A stretch of DNA of 64,000 nt from Panicum virgatum (GCF_016808335.1 NC_053142.1:45489674-45553673), one strand, 5' to 3'; shown: positions 1 to 11,482, counted from the first letter of the stretch. Notes: generated by a model not told the origin, from the letters alone. Translations and numbers: made by a program.

Positions 1-691
1 ATAGGAGAAGAAGAGTGTCATACAAGGAGACACACACTGAGAGTCTGAGACACAAAGTGTTTTTTTTTCTCAAACATGCAGTAGAGCTAAGTCTTTCTTG
101 TGCGGCAATAAGCTTAGCCTTTAGACTGTTACTGTTTTTATTGCCTTTTCCTTCTTTCTATCTTTCTTTCTTGTTTGTGTATTGTACCCTTATTTTTATT
201 TAATTTGTAACCAGTAGGAGCTTGCCCCTCCTATTCCCTTCAAAAATAAACATGCCTTTTACAATAAGAAAGATGACCTGACCACTAAGACAAAGGTTAC
301 CTGACCTCTAACACAAAGAAAGTGTTGTCTCTTGACGTTTATGCTTTTCAAACTGCTTTGTCATACATGATTTTTACCGATATATGTTGGTTCATGCTTT
401 AACCTTTTTAGTTGTGATAATTTTTTTTATGGTTTTCCAAGTTCGATTGAGAATAATTTCAGTAACGAGGATGATCATGATTAAATTTTAATATTCCTAC
501 TGTTCATTTTATAAAGCAAAACTGCTGCTGATCTCCTGGTGTTTTTTTTTGTTTGAACTAAGACAAGCTGGGCTAACCCCTCCCTAGATTTTCCTCATGG
601 ACTTCTATACTGTACTGTAATTTTTTTTTGAACTGGAATTAACCAGTTCCTTTGCATTACCTCTTATGTATTTGCTTTGGTAACTTTGCAG
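1..691. other. Window edge; AT-rich non-coding sequence before the copy A terminal exon
   Basis: I see no coding exon here. The stretch directly precedes a splice acceptor at 690-691, so part or all of it may be the last intron of RBR copy A, whose other exons would lie left of the window. The first 240 bases (pyrimidine runs, then a T-rich stretch) could be a transposon end, but no terminal repeat can be shown. Confidence 0.4.
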
Positions 692-823
692 GTTGGAAAC
701 AACAACCACCTGTTCTGCTGGGCATGCCAGAAGCATTTTTGTGCCTTGTGCCATAAACCTGTCCCAAAGCCGGCACAGCATTATGGTCCCAAAGGTTGCA
801 AGCAGCATACGGCAGATCCCTGA
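692..823 (+). CDS. Terminal exon of RBR E3 ubiquitin ligase copy A (partial)
   Basis: This is the last exon of an RNF14-type RBR ubiquitin ligase. It opens after a TTTGCAG acceptor and reads [20 protein letters not shown], then a basic tail with [14 protein letters not shown] and a TGA at 821-823. It matches the last exon of copy B (6587-6789) almost codon for codon at its start, including the Cys-x2-Cys and Cys-x2-Cys pairs of the C-terminal zinc motif. The upstream exons (RWD, RING1, IBR, RING2) are not present in 1-691. Either they lie beyond the window's left edge behind an intron of at least 690 bases, or this is an orphan exon left by rearrangement. The frame of the exon is open. Homology is clear; whether the gene is complete cannot be judged. 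Confidence 0.75.
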   Translation, partial: VGNNNHLFCWACQKHFCALCHKPVPKPAQHYGPKGCKQHTADP

Positions 824-2270
824 ATGAGGTTTTTCCATATGTGCATCAATATCGTCACTGTCACACCAGCAAATTATCAGAAGTTATGTGCGTGTACACA
901 TATGCCTGTCCCATGATGTACTTTACTCGGATGAATCCATTTTTTTGAAGAGAGCATGTTTTCAAGTCTCCAATGTCATTGTATCCACAGTAGCTCCATG
1001 GTTTATATTCGCGAACACAAACATGGACCATTCTTTCATTCACTACATGGTGAAGTTTTGAGAATACCATATGTATACGCAAGATGCTGATTGAACAAAA
1101 ACCAATAGAACCAAATCTGGAGAGGGTATATTATTGTTCTGTTGTGATTGATGTTGTATCAATTCAACGGAAATTATCAGTGTTATCTTTTTCTCAATCT
1201 TAATCTTGTTCCCAATAGTCGGACATCAGAAAATTTGTGGATGTGATTCAAAAAAAGAAGAAAATTTGTGGATGTCGTGCTGGAATATGTACAGTGGTTG
1301 GCATACAGTGACAGATGGATCCAATCTGTGCCAGTTTATTTCTCACAATGATGTGAACTTTTTAACAGAATTCTAACAAGGGAAAATAGCAAAATAAAAG
1401 AAAAAAACTTGACACGATCTAATGGTGAGAATCAATTTGAGCCGCAGTGGTGGAATTCTTACATGTTTGCAATCTGGTACGTGACGTGCATAGTAGATTT
1501 GCACTTATTTGGTATTTGGGGCTGGGACGCCTCATGCCAACTGCAACGCTAGCTGCAAAGTTTTGCTGGATTCAGTTTAACAGTTTCTTCTTTTTTTCTC
1601 TTGAGGGCACAGGCGCACAGTACAAGAGTTTCTTCGAGATGCTGAACTTACATTGCTCGCTAAAGCCTTCGTTCCGATTGAGTGGAATCTGATATTTTCA
1701 TTTCCACACTTGCGTCGCTTGTTTTACTGGTCGTCAGTAGGCTCTGTAATTATTGACTGTATGATAGTTTTTTTTTTTTGAGGGAACGCCAGTAGTGTGT
1801 GCTCTGGATCTCTGGGCCTCAAAAGTCACAATGCTTGTGCATACTTTGTGGGCCGCGGATACTCAAAGGCAGCTCCTTTAGCCCATCACTACACCACTAC
1901 TGGGCCTGTTAAACCCCTAGCAAGTACCAGCCCATCATCCTAGCAAGTACCAGCCCATCATCAAAGGGCCCATAAGCGAGCCCATCGAGATACGCCCCGC
2001 CTCCTTCGTGGAACGGAACGGAACGGGGTTTAACTGAAACTCTTCGACGAGTCGAACGGCGCGCGAGACTTCCGCCCTGCGCGGATCGAGTCGAACCGGG
2101 CGCACACTTCCCTCTCAGCGCCGGGGTTTGGCGTGGGTTCCGCGGGCGCGGCGGCACCGAGACCGAGGGCGCAGTCCGCGGATGGAGAGCCCGCGCGCGG
2201 AGCGAGAGCCCTCGCCGGAGGCGGCGGCGGCGGCGGAGAGCTGAGCAGGGAGCTGGCGGTTCTGCGTGAG
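824..2270. other. Intergenic between RBR copies A and B
   Basis: No gene is supported. The first part is AT-rich and would contain the 3' UTR of copy A. From about 1,980 the sequence turns GC-rich, as expected for the promoter and 5' UTR of copy B. An ATG at 2182 opens a frame that begins like RBR N-termini (Ala-rich after MESPRAEREPSPE) but stops at 2242 behind a GCG repeat, so it may be a former start codon. Confidence 0.5.
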
Positions 2271-5200
2271 ATGATGCTCCGCGCTCGCCGGGAGGGGGAG
2301 GAGCCCCAGGTGCCGGACGAGCAGCTGCGCTCCAACGACCAGCTCCAGCAAGACGAGGTGCTGCCGGATACTTTCTCAGATCGATCCTTCCTACGCCTCG
2401 CCGCTTGCTATTGATTGCATTTTTCAGTGATGGGGGGTGATCGCCATTAGGCACCGGCCGCGGCGAATTCGCCGCGCTTGTCTGTTTGGGCTTGGGATGC
2501 GTTCGAATCCACTGTTGGGAGTTCCAGCAACTTCGCGCTACTCATATCTCCACATCTCGTGCATCTACTTCTTCATATCCCTATCTGCAACACCAAGCCT
2601 CGCTGGTTCCAAACACTGACCACGGTGCTGTGGTTCTAAACAACCGTTGCCTGGAAATTACTGTCATTGATGATGAGTGTACGGGGAAAAATCGTCCTCA
2701 GTTGTTGATCTTTTTTTTTTGGTTCTCATTAAGTGGATGGGTGGACATGAAGTATAAAATCCAGAAAATCTCGAAGCGTTTGAGTTGCGGGCTACAACCA
2801 ATGCTGTTGGGATTCTTTTGGAACGCATAATACTGAAGTGATGAAATTGGTGAATAAAAACGATTCGGAATAGTTTCGAAGACATGTTAAAACCTGCAAG
2901 TTTTTTTGGTGATCTAAAACTGATACTCTATTTCTGTGACTCTTGTTGGGTTTCATACTTTTCATCTCTAGCCTGCCCCAAGTTGGTAGTAAAAAAAAAA
3001 GATGCTCATCTAGGACTGCATTACACCAAAAGCATAGAAAATTTCTTCTTTTAAAAAGGAAAGCATAATGAACTTCAAAGTTCTTCTGCTGATATATGTT
3101 TTCTTTCTGTGATCAATGATTGCTTAGATGATGGCGCTGGAGGCAATCTACGGAGATAATATAGGCCTTTTTTGTGAAAAGGCTGGACTGCGATCTTTTG
3201 AGGTACATTCTTTATCGGATTCAGATACCAGGAAATAATATGTATGGGAAACACAATGAAATTATGATCAATTTCGATTCCATTGTTGATTCTTTGCAGA
3301 TCCATGTGCATTGTGAAATTCCAGATGATCTCAGTGTATCAGCAGAACTGTTCCAGGGTGTCGATGATCATGATCTGAAAAGTCGGTTCTTCGACACATT
3401 TAGTGTCCAACACTTGCCTCCGATGTTGCTGACATGTCTTATGCCTTTGTCATACCCAAGCCATCACCCCCCATACTTTACGCTCAGCGTGCAATGGTTG
3501 GACAGTGTGAAAATTTCCTCCCTCTGTGACATGCTTGACTCAATCTGGGCACAGCAACCTGGGCAAGAAATTCTTTATGAGTGGGTGCAATGGCTGCAGA
3601 GCTATGCGCTTTCGCATGTTGGTTTTGGTGATGGAATAGTCATACGACAGTCTGATATGATGATTGGTCCTGTGGATGTTCGGGCTGTAGGAAAGATTGT
3701 GTCTGTAGAGTCTGTCGTTCAATGTTTAATTAGCTACAATGAGGAGCAATGCCATGAATCCTTTCTAAATGGCCTTCACGATTGCATGATTTGTTTCTGT
3801 GAGCACCCAGGTAATAGTTATGCTCCAGTTAATACTTGGGGTACTTCATGATGTCTGCCTTTTGCACACTGTTCTTCATTAGATTACCCATACTTCAAAT
3901 CTGAATGTGCTGTATTTTAAATATAATGCCTTTTCCAAATTTATTCCCATCATCTCGTAATTTACTTTTCATATCCATATTCAGTTGTAAGGTAATTCAC
4001 TAAGTTGCATTAAGCAAAACATAACAATCAGATAGTTCTTGTCTGAAAATCTGTGTGATCATGGGATACCTTACTGACTGATAATGAAGATTTCAAGTTC
4101 TATCGCATCTGGAAAATTATAAAAAATCTGTTTCTTTGCATTTTGATTCCTACAGGTCTTGACTTCATAAAACTTCCATGCCTGCATTATTATTGCCGGA
4201 GGTGCATGGAGACTTGCTCTAGAATGCATGTCAAGGAAGGAACGGTTATGGAATTGTTGTGTCCTGGTGACAAGTGCCAGGGTGTTATTCCTCCTAATCT
4301 ATTGAAGAGGTTGCTGGGAGATGTAGATTTTGAACGGTGGGAAAGATTGATACTTGAGAGGACTCTAGACTCAATGGTTGATGTGACTTACTGCCCAAGA
4401 TGCAAAACAGCTTGCCTGGAAGATGCGGAGAATAATGCCCAGTGCTCCAAGTGCTTCTTCAGCTTCTGCACTCTCTGCCGAGAACGTCGTCACATAGGAG
4501 ATAGATGCATGACTCCAGAAGAAAAGCTTCTCTCCTTACAGGTAGCAAATAAATCTACCAGTCTATGTTCTGTAGGAATCATGCTAAACACTACGCTTTT
4601 CAGTACCTGTTAGCTGTGATATGCTCTTAGATGTTTCATTTAAGAGAATCTCTGGGGATATTCAGAATTCGTTAATAATAATTTTACTTCAGTAATGAAA
4701 GCTTATTTTCTATACCCCCTTTGTTATTACAAAACTGGAACTTTGCATTCTCTTGTACTATAGTACAATCTGTTTTATTGATTCATGTTGGATTCCCATG
4801 AAAAGACATGATGAGTGCAGTATCCATCTATACAGGATCGTGAAAAGGTGCGTTCTTCAAGCAGTGGCAAGGTTGACACGAACATTGAATTGTTCAATGA
4901 ACTTGTCAGCATCAAGGAAGCACTTCGTGATGCTGTTCCATGTCCTCATTGCTGTATCGCAATCTCACGGGTGTCATGCTGCAACTACATGCGTTGCAGG
5001 AACTGTGGGAACTGTGGGAACGGGTTCTGCTATGACTGTGGCAAGCCATTACTCGCATAATGTATCGTACACTCTTCTGAATATACTGTGCCGTATCTTT
5101 TTTTTAAATTAATACTGTGCCATATCTAATCTCTTTATAGAGCGCGACTGAGATAATTCTCCTCTTTTAAAGTCACCCATGCAGACTTGATCAGGAACAG

Positions 5201-6789
5201 AAGTCAGTGAGGCAGGATGACATCGTGAAGCAGATAGAGAGAGAAGTAACGGTGCAACGATTTAGAAATTACCCGTGCCCGAGTTGTCACCAACAAAATC
5301 TCAAGGTAAAGTTGTTGCCACTTTTGCATACCATATCATTCTGGAGGAGCAACTGTGGTTATCTGAATACCAAGTTAGACATGTCATTTAACCTTAGAAA
5401 AGAGTAAAATGCACCGCCGGCCCTTGAACTTGGCGGCGGGTGTCATCCAGATCCCCGAACTCCCAAAATGCACATCTGCATCCCCAAATTTGTTAGTTGG
5501 TTCACGTGAGGTCCTTAAACTTTTTAATTGGTTCACGTGAGGTTCAAATCACCATTAATCTTGTTAAACCACTAGCGTGTCAAGCTGATTAGGCACTGTG
5601 ACATGTGGGGCCCACTTGTCATATTTATATCCTCCTTCCTCTTCCTTCCTCCGTGCGGTGGCCAGGGCTGCGGAATGTCGCGCCGCGCCGGTGGCCGAGG
5701 GACACGAACGCGTGCCGGTGGCCAGGGTCGGGGTGCCGCGCCGCCCTGGCGGCCGAGGGCCACGCCCGCGCGTCGGCGGCCGGGTGGGGGCGGCGGCCGC
5801 GCCGGCGGCTTGCAGAGACGGCGGCCTACCACGCCGCGGCTCCACCCACGAGCTGGAGGCGGCGGGGGCGCGGGGTGCCGCGCCACGCCGATGGCCAGGG
5901 TCGCGGGGTGCCGCGTCGCGCCGGTGGCCCGAGCCGGGGGTGCCGCGCCGCCCCGGCAGCCGAGGGCCACGCCCCCTCCGGCCCGGCAGCCGAGGGCCAC
6001 GCCCCGCCGCCCCTTCGTGAGGCACCTCACGGCCAGGGGCGCCGCACGGGCGCCTCACGGCCAGGCCGCGGGTACGGCCAGGGCGCTCTCTCTGCACCTC
6101 GCCCTTGCCGGCGGTCGATGGGCGGGGCCGCCTGGAGCAGGAACCGCCGCTCCGCCTCGGACGGCGGGAGCGAGCTCCACCACGGCTCCACCCCACGCGG
6201 CGAGCGGGAGCCGCTGCGCGGGTACTTCGCAGGGCGCCACCGCCGCCGCGGCGTGGTAGGCCGCCGTCGCCGCTACACCGCACGGAGGAGGAAGGCAAAG
6301 GAAGGAGGAGGACGGATCTGACATGTGGGCCCCACAAGTTAGGTCCACGTCAGCGTCCAGTTAGCTTGACACGCTGGTGGTTTAACAAGAGTAATGGTGA
6401 TTTGGACCTCACGTGAACCAACTAACAAGTTTGGGGATGCAGATGTGCATTTTGAGAGTTGGGGGACCTGGATGACACCTCCTGCCAAGTTCAAGGGTCG
6501 GCAGCGCATTTTACTCCTTAGAAAATGTAGCCCGGCCAAGATGTTGATAAACGAAAACGCTGTGTTGTTTCTGTTGTGACGACCAGGTTGGGAACAACAA
6601 CCATATCTTCTGCTGGGCGTGCCAAGTCAATTACTGCGCGCTGTGCGGGAAGGTGGTTCGGAAGTGCTCGGAGCACTATGGTCCCCGGGGCTGCAAGCAG
6701 CACACGGTAGACGTGGTGGATCCCTCCAGCGAAGGAAGGATGAGGAGTCTGGTTCGGAAGATTTTCCATGGTGGTCGGGCAAAACGGTG
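2271..6789 (+). CDS. RWD-RBR E3 ubiquitin ligase copy B (RNF14-like), frame damaged at the C-terminus
   Basis: RBR ligases receive ubiquitin from an E2 on a RING2 cysteine and pass it to a substrate. Exons: 2271-2357, 3128-3202, 3300-3810, 4156-4541, 4836-5061, 5185-5305, 6587-6789, all with GT-AG borders and phases matching copy C. Exons 2-3 encode an RWD domain ([25 protein letters not shown]). RING1 starts at CMIC at the end of exon 3, and exon 4 holds the rest of RING1 and the IBR. RING2 (CPHC, then SCCNYMRC with the catalytic Cys) is in exon 5. Two oddities: a 9-bp tandem duplication gives [11 protein letters not shown], and exon 5 is one base short, giving a TAA at 5058-5060 just after CGK. 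The upstream ATG (2182) is out of frame, so I start at 2271. As it reads, the product would be about 427 residues and lack the C-terminal zinc motif of exons 6-7. It is probably decaying, though exons 2-4 are fully open. Confidence 0.72.
5402..6516. mobile_element. Non-autonomous Mutator-like element (candidate Pack-MULE) in the last intron of RBR copy B
   Basis: Both ends begin GAGTAAAATGC and form long imperfect inverted repeats of about 200 bp (5402-5625 and 6310-6516). They are flanked by a perfect 9-bp target duplication, CTTAGAAAA, at 5393-5401 and 6517-6525. Nine-base duplications and long terminal inverted repeats are diagnostic of the Mutator superfamily. The interior (about 5640-6300) is strongly GC-rich with open frames on both strands but no domain I recognise. 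It could be captured genic DNA or simply low-complexity sequence. No transposase is present. The element sits between exons 6 and 7 of copy B and leaves both splice sites intact. Confidence 0.9.
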
Positions 6790-6962
6790 ACGTTCTCACT
6801 TGTTAGAGCAGGAAATGGAGCATGTTTGCTATGCCAGTGCCATTCCATGTACTGCATCAAGCAGTTTTAGAGAGCATGATTACAGTTATTCTCGACTCGA
6901 CCCCACCGGGTTACATAGCATCTCATCAGAGATCAGTCTAGCCCATTTTCAGTGCAAAAATT

Positions 6963-7571
6963 CTAGAGATGGCCGTCCGTCTCCGGAAGCGGGGCAGGGT
7001 CCTCCATTCTTGTGACTTTCAGCACCCCTGGCACTTCTGCTCATTGCATACGTTCACATGTACGTCGTCAATTTCTTGTTCCAAAATTTTAAGTCAATAT
7101 AGTAGCATAGAATTGACTCACTTGACAGTCGACGGGCCTGATTGTTGGTGAGAAACGCGCTGAATTCCCCAACTTCAGTCTCGTACATCGCGGTCCGTGC
7201 TGCCTCGATGCTGTGGTTTAAAATAAGGCGAGCAAGGATTAGTACAAAATTTTTGCTTCAAAAAGGATAGGTACAAAATTCGGGTAAAAACTGAAAAGAG
7301 GGCAAATTCAGGGGACGGGGTTTATTTTGGAGTGGTGATTTGGAGAGATCAGTGAACCAAGAGGCGACCTGCCGAGCACTTCGGCGAGCAGGCGGAAGTT
7401 GTACTCCTCGAGGTCGTCGCTGCCGCGGTCCGGGACGCGGACCGTGGCCTCGAACAGGTGGACCTGCTGGCCTTTCGGCTTCGGCGGGTCGACGGCCGCG
7501 GCGCTGGCAGCGACGGCGAGCGTCGCCAGGACGACGAGGACGGGCACCAGTTGGCTGCAGTTCGTCTTCAT
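6963..7571 (-). CDS. Secreted stand-alone peptidase inhibitor I9 protein (subtilisin propeptide-like inhibitor)
   Basis: Three exons on the minus strand: 7571-7369, 7210-7122 and 7033-6963, with GT-AG introns and compatible phases (2, then 1), giving about 120 residues. Residues 1-25 are a signal peptide (MKTNCSQLVPVLVVLATLAV then AASAA). The rest fits the Inhibitor_I9 fold that precedes plant subtilases: VHLFEATVRVP (first strand), LEEYNFRLLAEVLG at the end of exon 1, SIEAARTAMYETEVGEFSAF and LTNNQARRLS in exon 2, and PGVLKVTRMED in exon 3. The frame closes with TAG eight codons after the I9 end and no S8 catalytic domain follows, so this resembles free propeptide inhibitors such as Arabidopsis SPI-1, here with a signal peptide. 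A TATA box lies about 100 bases upstream. The gene is tail-to-tail with RBR copy B, with 173 bases between the stop codons. Family assignment is from memory of the I9 pattern; inhibition of a subtilase is inferred. Confidence 0.78.
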
Positions 7572-7671
7572 GCTTGCTTTTGCACAGCTTGCAGCTGTTG
7601 GAATATTTTCTCTTTTTTTATCTCCTAATTTCGCTCACTTGAGGCAGTGACATGAACAGGGGCCATGGCCA

Positions 7672-7679
7672 TTTTTATA
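7672..7679 (-). promoter_or_regulatory. TATA box of the I9 inhibitor gene
   Basis: Read on the minus strand the sequence is CTATAAAAATGG. It sits about 100 bases before the ATG at 7571, which would put the transcription start near 7645 and leave a 5' UTR of roughly 75 bases. Confidence 0.6.
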
Positions 7680-7683
7680 GGGT

Positions 7684-8159
7684 GACAAGGCCGTGAGTTA
7701 CATGTTCTTTACATGGGAGTTTGAACTGTTGCACAAAGCTTAATTAAAGATCAACGTTTCTAGTGTCCATAAGTGATGTCATTATGAGCAGTGATGCACA
7801 TGCTTTGAGCAACAGGCATGACAATACCGTCAAAAGCCAGCCCCCTGATGCATTTTGCTGCACTAGGCCACTAACACGACATAACGATGTGTCACGATTT
7901 TTGGAACTAAGACGCAGAACAATATCATCAGGAAAAAAAAACTTGATTGCATTTACCATGCATGACGACTAAATTAGCTGCCGGATGAGAATGAACCGGC
8001 AAGTAAGACAGTCATACATACGCCCTACTTCTACTACACAGTTACGCTATGTCTTGCTGACCGGATGAACTGATCGTCACATTCATTGTTCGGAAAATCA
8101 AGGGAAAAGATCCATGGTGATGTAAGTCATAACAAATGTATGCAAATGCTAGAAAATTA
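7684..8159. other. Spacer between the I9 gene and RBR copy C
   Basis: No gene or repeat is recognised. The stretch should contain the promoter of the I9 gene (left part) and the 3' UTR of RBR copy C (right part), both on the minus strand. Confidence 0.4.
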
Positions 8160-8351
8160 TCAAGCCCCATGCATTCCGGTGACCCGTAGTGCCCTGACTT
8201 CCTGCTGTTGACCTTCCGCCTGCATAGAGTGCACAGTGCAGTAGTTGTCCCGGCAAGCCCAGCAGAAGATATACCTCTCGTCTTCCTGTGCACAGAAGAA
8301 ATATACTTCTCATCGTCACATTAATTCGGCAGCCCAAATTCAGTTATTCCC

Positions 8352-8414
<63 letters not shown>

Positions 8415-11400
8415 GCCGTTACCTTGAAGTTTCTTGCACGGCATTTGGGGCATCTAACAGTAGCACCTGTCGGGCGCGCTGCAATTCGCATTTGGCGTTC
8501 AGGTTGCATTTCTGCCATTTGCCTCTCCCACTCTGCTATGTCTCTCGCCGCAAAAAGCTTGCAGTCCCTACTCCTGCAATGCAATGAGTAGAGTTTTTTC
8601 TTTGAAACGGAATGCAAGGATTTTTCTATATTATGTGAAAATCGTACTTGCATAAACCAAAGATCATAAGTAGTACAGAAACCCCTTGTGTTTAAGGCTC
8701 TGTTTGGATACTCTAACTAAGTTAGAGGTTAGAGTTAGTATCTAACTCATGAGTATCCATGAACTAACTCTAACCAAAGAGGTGTTTGGATAGAAGGGTT
8801 AGATTGACAATAAATGCACCTTTCCAATCATTTGACCTCTTTCTAGCAAGAGAGAGAAAGGAGAAAAGATGGACCCCATCTAATCTAACCCCAATAAGCA
8901 CCCCTTGGAGGGGATAGAGTTTTTGGGTGGGTTAGATGCATCTAACCAACTCTAACCCTCCTGTTTGGATATTTCAGGGTTAGATGAGTTCCAAAAAGCC
9001 AACTCTAACTCTAACCCTGGTATCCAAACAGGGCCTAAAAAGAAGAAATAAGGATGCTGGATGACCGAAAGACCTACTTGAAGTGCTCATAACCATTAAT
9101 GGCCTTGCCGCAGGCGAAGCAGAAGTACTGGCCGCAGTTTGTGCATGTCATCTTGTTGCACCCTTCTGTTTTGGCGATGCCCATTCGGCATTTTGGGCAT
9201 AACCGAACATCCTTGTATAGTTCTCTGATGTTCCGCATTTCCTGCGCCACCTCCCTCTCGGTCATCCTGCCTGATGCCTGCAAACAAGATATTCAGTAAA
9301 ATCATAGTATGACGTGTCTGGACTCTGGAGCTGAAAAATAAACTGCAGAGCATAAATGCAAGATCCTGTGTCCATACCTTTCGGAGGTGTATCTTTTGTT
9401 CAGGAGTTAGACACTGCTTCCCTGGATGCCATGGTCCCTTACAGAACGAGCAGAAGATAAAAGAGCATTCTGGGCATTGTGCATTGTTGTTCTCATCTTC
9501 CACACAACCGATCACACACCTTGAACAGAAAACTATATCTGATATTAAGTCCAATGTTTTCTGAAGAAGAAGCCTATCCCAACGTTCAAATTGTTCTTCT
9601 GTAAGAAGTCGCTTCAGCACATATGGTGGAATTGAATCTTTGCACTTGGTACCAGGGCATACCAACTGAAACACACTACCTTCCTTGACATGCATTCTGC
9701 ATAAGGTCTCCATACACTTCACGCAGAAGAAGTGTTCGCATGGAAGCCTGATGAAATTTGAACCTGATTGTTTTAATATTAAAGTTAGTTGCAGGAGAAT
9801 AAACTCCTCTGTGAGAGAAATTCATGTAACCGGTTAAACCCAAGGCACAGTTCAGTAAGGTACGGGCCTAACATGACACTACAAAGTAAGTGACAGCCTA
9901 TGAGGTGGGAGGAAAGAGCTTACCTTTGGTCTGGTTAAGACATATCATGCACATATGGAGATCCTCAAGAAAAGCTTGATACCGCTTCTTATTTCTGTAG
10001 CTCAGCATCAAAGGGATAACAAATACTATTGATTTTGTTCTTGGAATTGCACAGATATCTGTGTTGTGGGTGACAATATCTGGACCCAGTGTCATGCTTC
10101 CATCGGTCCAGAGATATGACCTGGAAGTATTACGTAGCCATTCAACCCACTGATACACGACTTCCTGCCCAGACAGCTCTGCCCAAATGGTGTCAAGCAT
10201 CTCGCAGAGTTGAGAGACATAAGGCCCATCCATCCATTTAGCCGTGACTGCGAAACTTGGGGGGTCTTTGCTAGGATAGGACTTTGGAAGAAGGCATGTC
10301 AATATCAAAGGAGGCAGGTACTCAAAATTGCAAGTGTAAGAGAACTCATCAGGTCCACAGTCATGTTCAGAACTGTCAAAACATCCAACATCTCTGGTAC
10401 TAGTATTGGGTGCAGAAAGCTTAGCACACACGTTGACACCATCAGCAACATCATAGTGTATATAAATCTGGAATAAATAGATATGTCATTAAAATCAGAT
10501 CCCCACCATTCAAGAATAATTGGAACAACATTGCATTCATTGCCAGCACAAGAAACCTGGAAATATTGGAGCCTTCCCTTATTTTCATATACAACCAGAT
10601 CATCCCCATATATCGCCTCCAGTGCCATCAGCTGCAATGGACGTTTATCTCAACTAAGCAAGCAGATATGCAATCTCAACGACAAGAAGAAACCATATTT
10701 GGATATTGGTTATGGAAAAATCCACAAGAACTTTGAAGCAAACGCAACCAGTAAGTCAAAAGTTTCAGTATCACAAAGCCATAGGGCAACTGCAAAAATC
10801 AGTAATTGTAGTTAAAAAGGCCATCTCACGATTATATGTAATTTATTATCTTGTTTTAGTTCTCTATGGATCGTTTCTTAGAAATTATATTCTACAATCT
10901 GCAGCAATAGGTATTTTTTGAGAAAGAACAGCAATAGATATATTACAACTAATTTACTCTAATAGAAAATAAAAATGACAGCAGCTTCAAAATTTCGTCA
11001 GAAGATCCTCAAAACCCTGCAATACTAAACCCCCAACTCACCACTACAATCCTGCAAACTGATCGAGCAAATTGCGACAACCATCGCAGTACACATCATG
11101 ACATTAATTCCAGTAACAAAAATTCCAATCCAATCACGAGATCATTATGCCAGACCTCGTCCTCCTGCCGCTGCTGGTTGTCTCGTATCTCGTCTTCCTC
11201 TTCCTCGTGCCCGTCCTCGGCGCGGTAGCCAAGTCCCGCCGCCACAGCCGCCGCCGCCGCCGCCTCCAGCCTTGATTCCGCCTCGGCCGCCGCCACCCAG
11301 GGGGAGTCCAGATCGAGCAAGCCCTCCTCGGCCTCGCCGCCACCCTCGCATGCCACCGCACTGGACTCTGCACGGTCTGACGAGGAACAGGACGACGAGG

Positions 11401-11482
11401 AGGTCTCGTCCGAGAATTGCCCGCTGAGGTGGAGCTCCGGTATCCGCCGTGACGCGGTGCCGGGAAAAGCTGCTGCCGCCAT
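8160..11482 (-). CDS. RWD-RBR E3 ubiquitin ligase copy C (RNF14-like), C-terminus frameshifted
   Basis: Seven exons on the minus strand: 11482-11156, 10631-10557, 10467-9924, 9763-9378, 9277-9078, 8573-8423, 8285-8160; 1809 coding bases, 602 residues, all GT-AG. An acidic Ser/Ala-rich N-terminus (1-109) is followed by an RWD domain (about 110-235; [30 protein letters not shown]). RING1 begins about 307 (CMIC, PCEHFFC, KC), the IBR is about 390-430 (CPEC, FCSFC, H, C), and RING2 begins about 471 (CPKC, EGCNKMTC with the catalytic Cys near 484, NC, FCFACGK, then YEHF). A C-terminal zinc motif starts with CPKCRARNFK and FCWACRDNYC. In the last exon a 7-bp tandem duplication (about 8226-8239) shifts the frame, so the protein ends in about 26 unrelated residues at TGA 8162-8160 instead of the CTLCRRKV continuation seen in the other frame and in copy D. 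The catalytic core is complete, so this is the best candidate for an active copy. Confidence 0.85.
8355..8412. repeat. (AG)29 microsatellite in the last intron of RBR copy C
   Basis: An uninterrupted AG dinucleotide run of 58 bases lies ten bases from the exon 6 donor (8422-8421). Read on the transcribed strand it is a CT run, so it may also act as a long pyrimidine tract within this 137-base intron. Confidence 0.97.
8696..9035. mobile_element. Tourist-like MITE (PIF/Harbinger type) in intron 5 of RBR copy C
   Basis: The terminal inverted repeats are GGCTCTGTTTGGATAC at the left and GTATCCAAACAGGGCC at the right. They are flanked by TAA at 8693-8695 and 9036-9038, the 3-bp duplication typical of Tourist elements. 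It is 340 bp long with no coding capacity, and lies inside the intron between exons 5 and 6. Confidence 0.88.

Noticed and set aside
5564..6348. Long frames inside the Mutator-like element in the RBR copy B intron
   Set aside because: Low-complexity Arg/Pro/Ala translations on both strands, no start context, no domain; treated as transposon cargo.
8245..8587. Frames reading through the (AG)29 run
   Set aside because: Repetitive Arg-Glu or Leu-Ser products of a microsatellite in an intron of RBR copy C.
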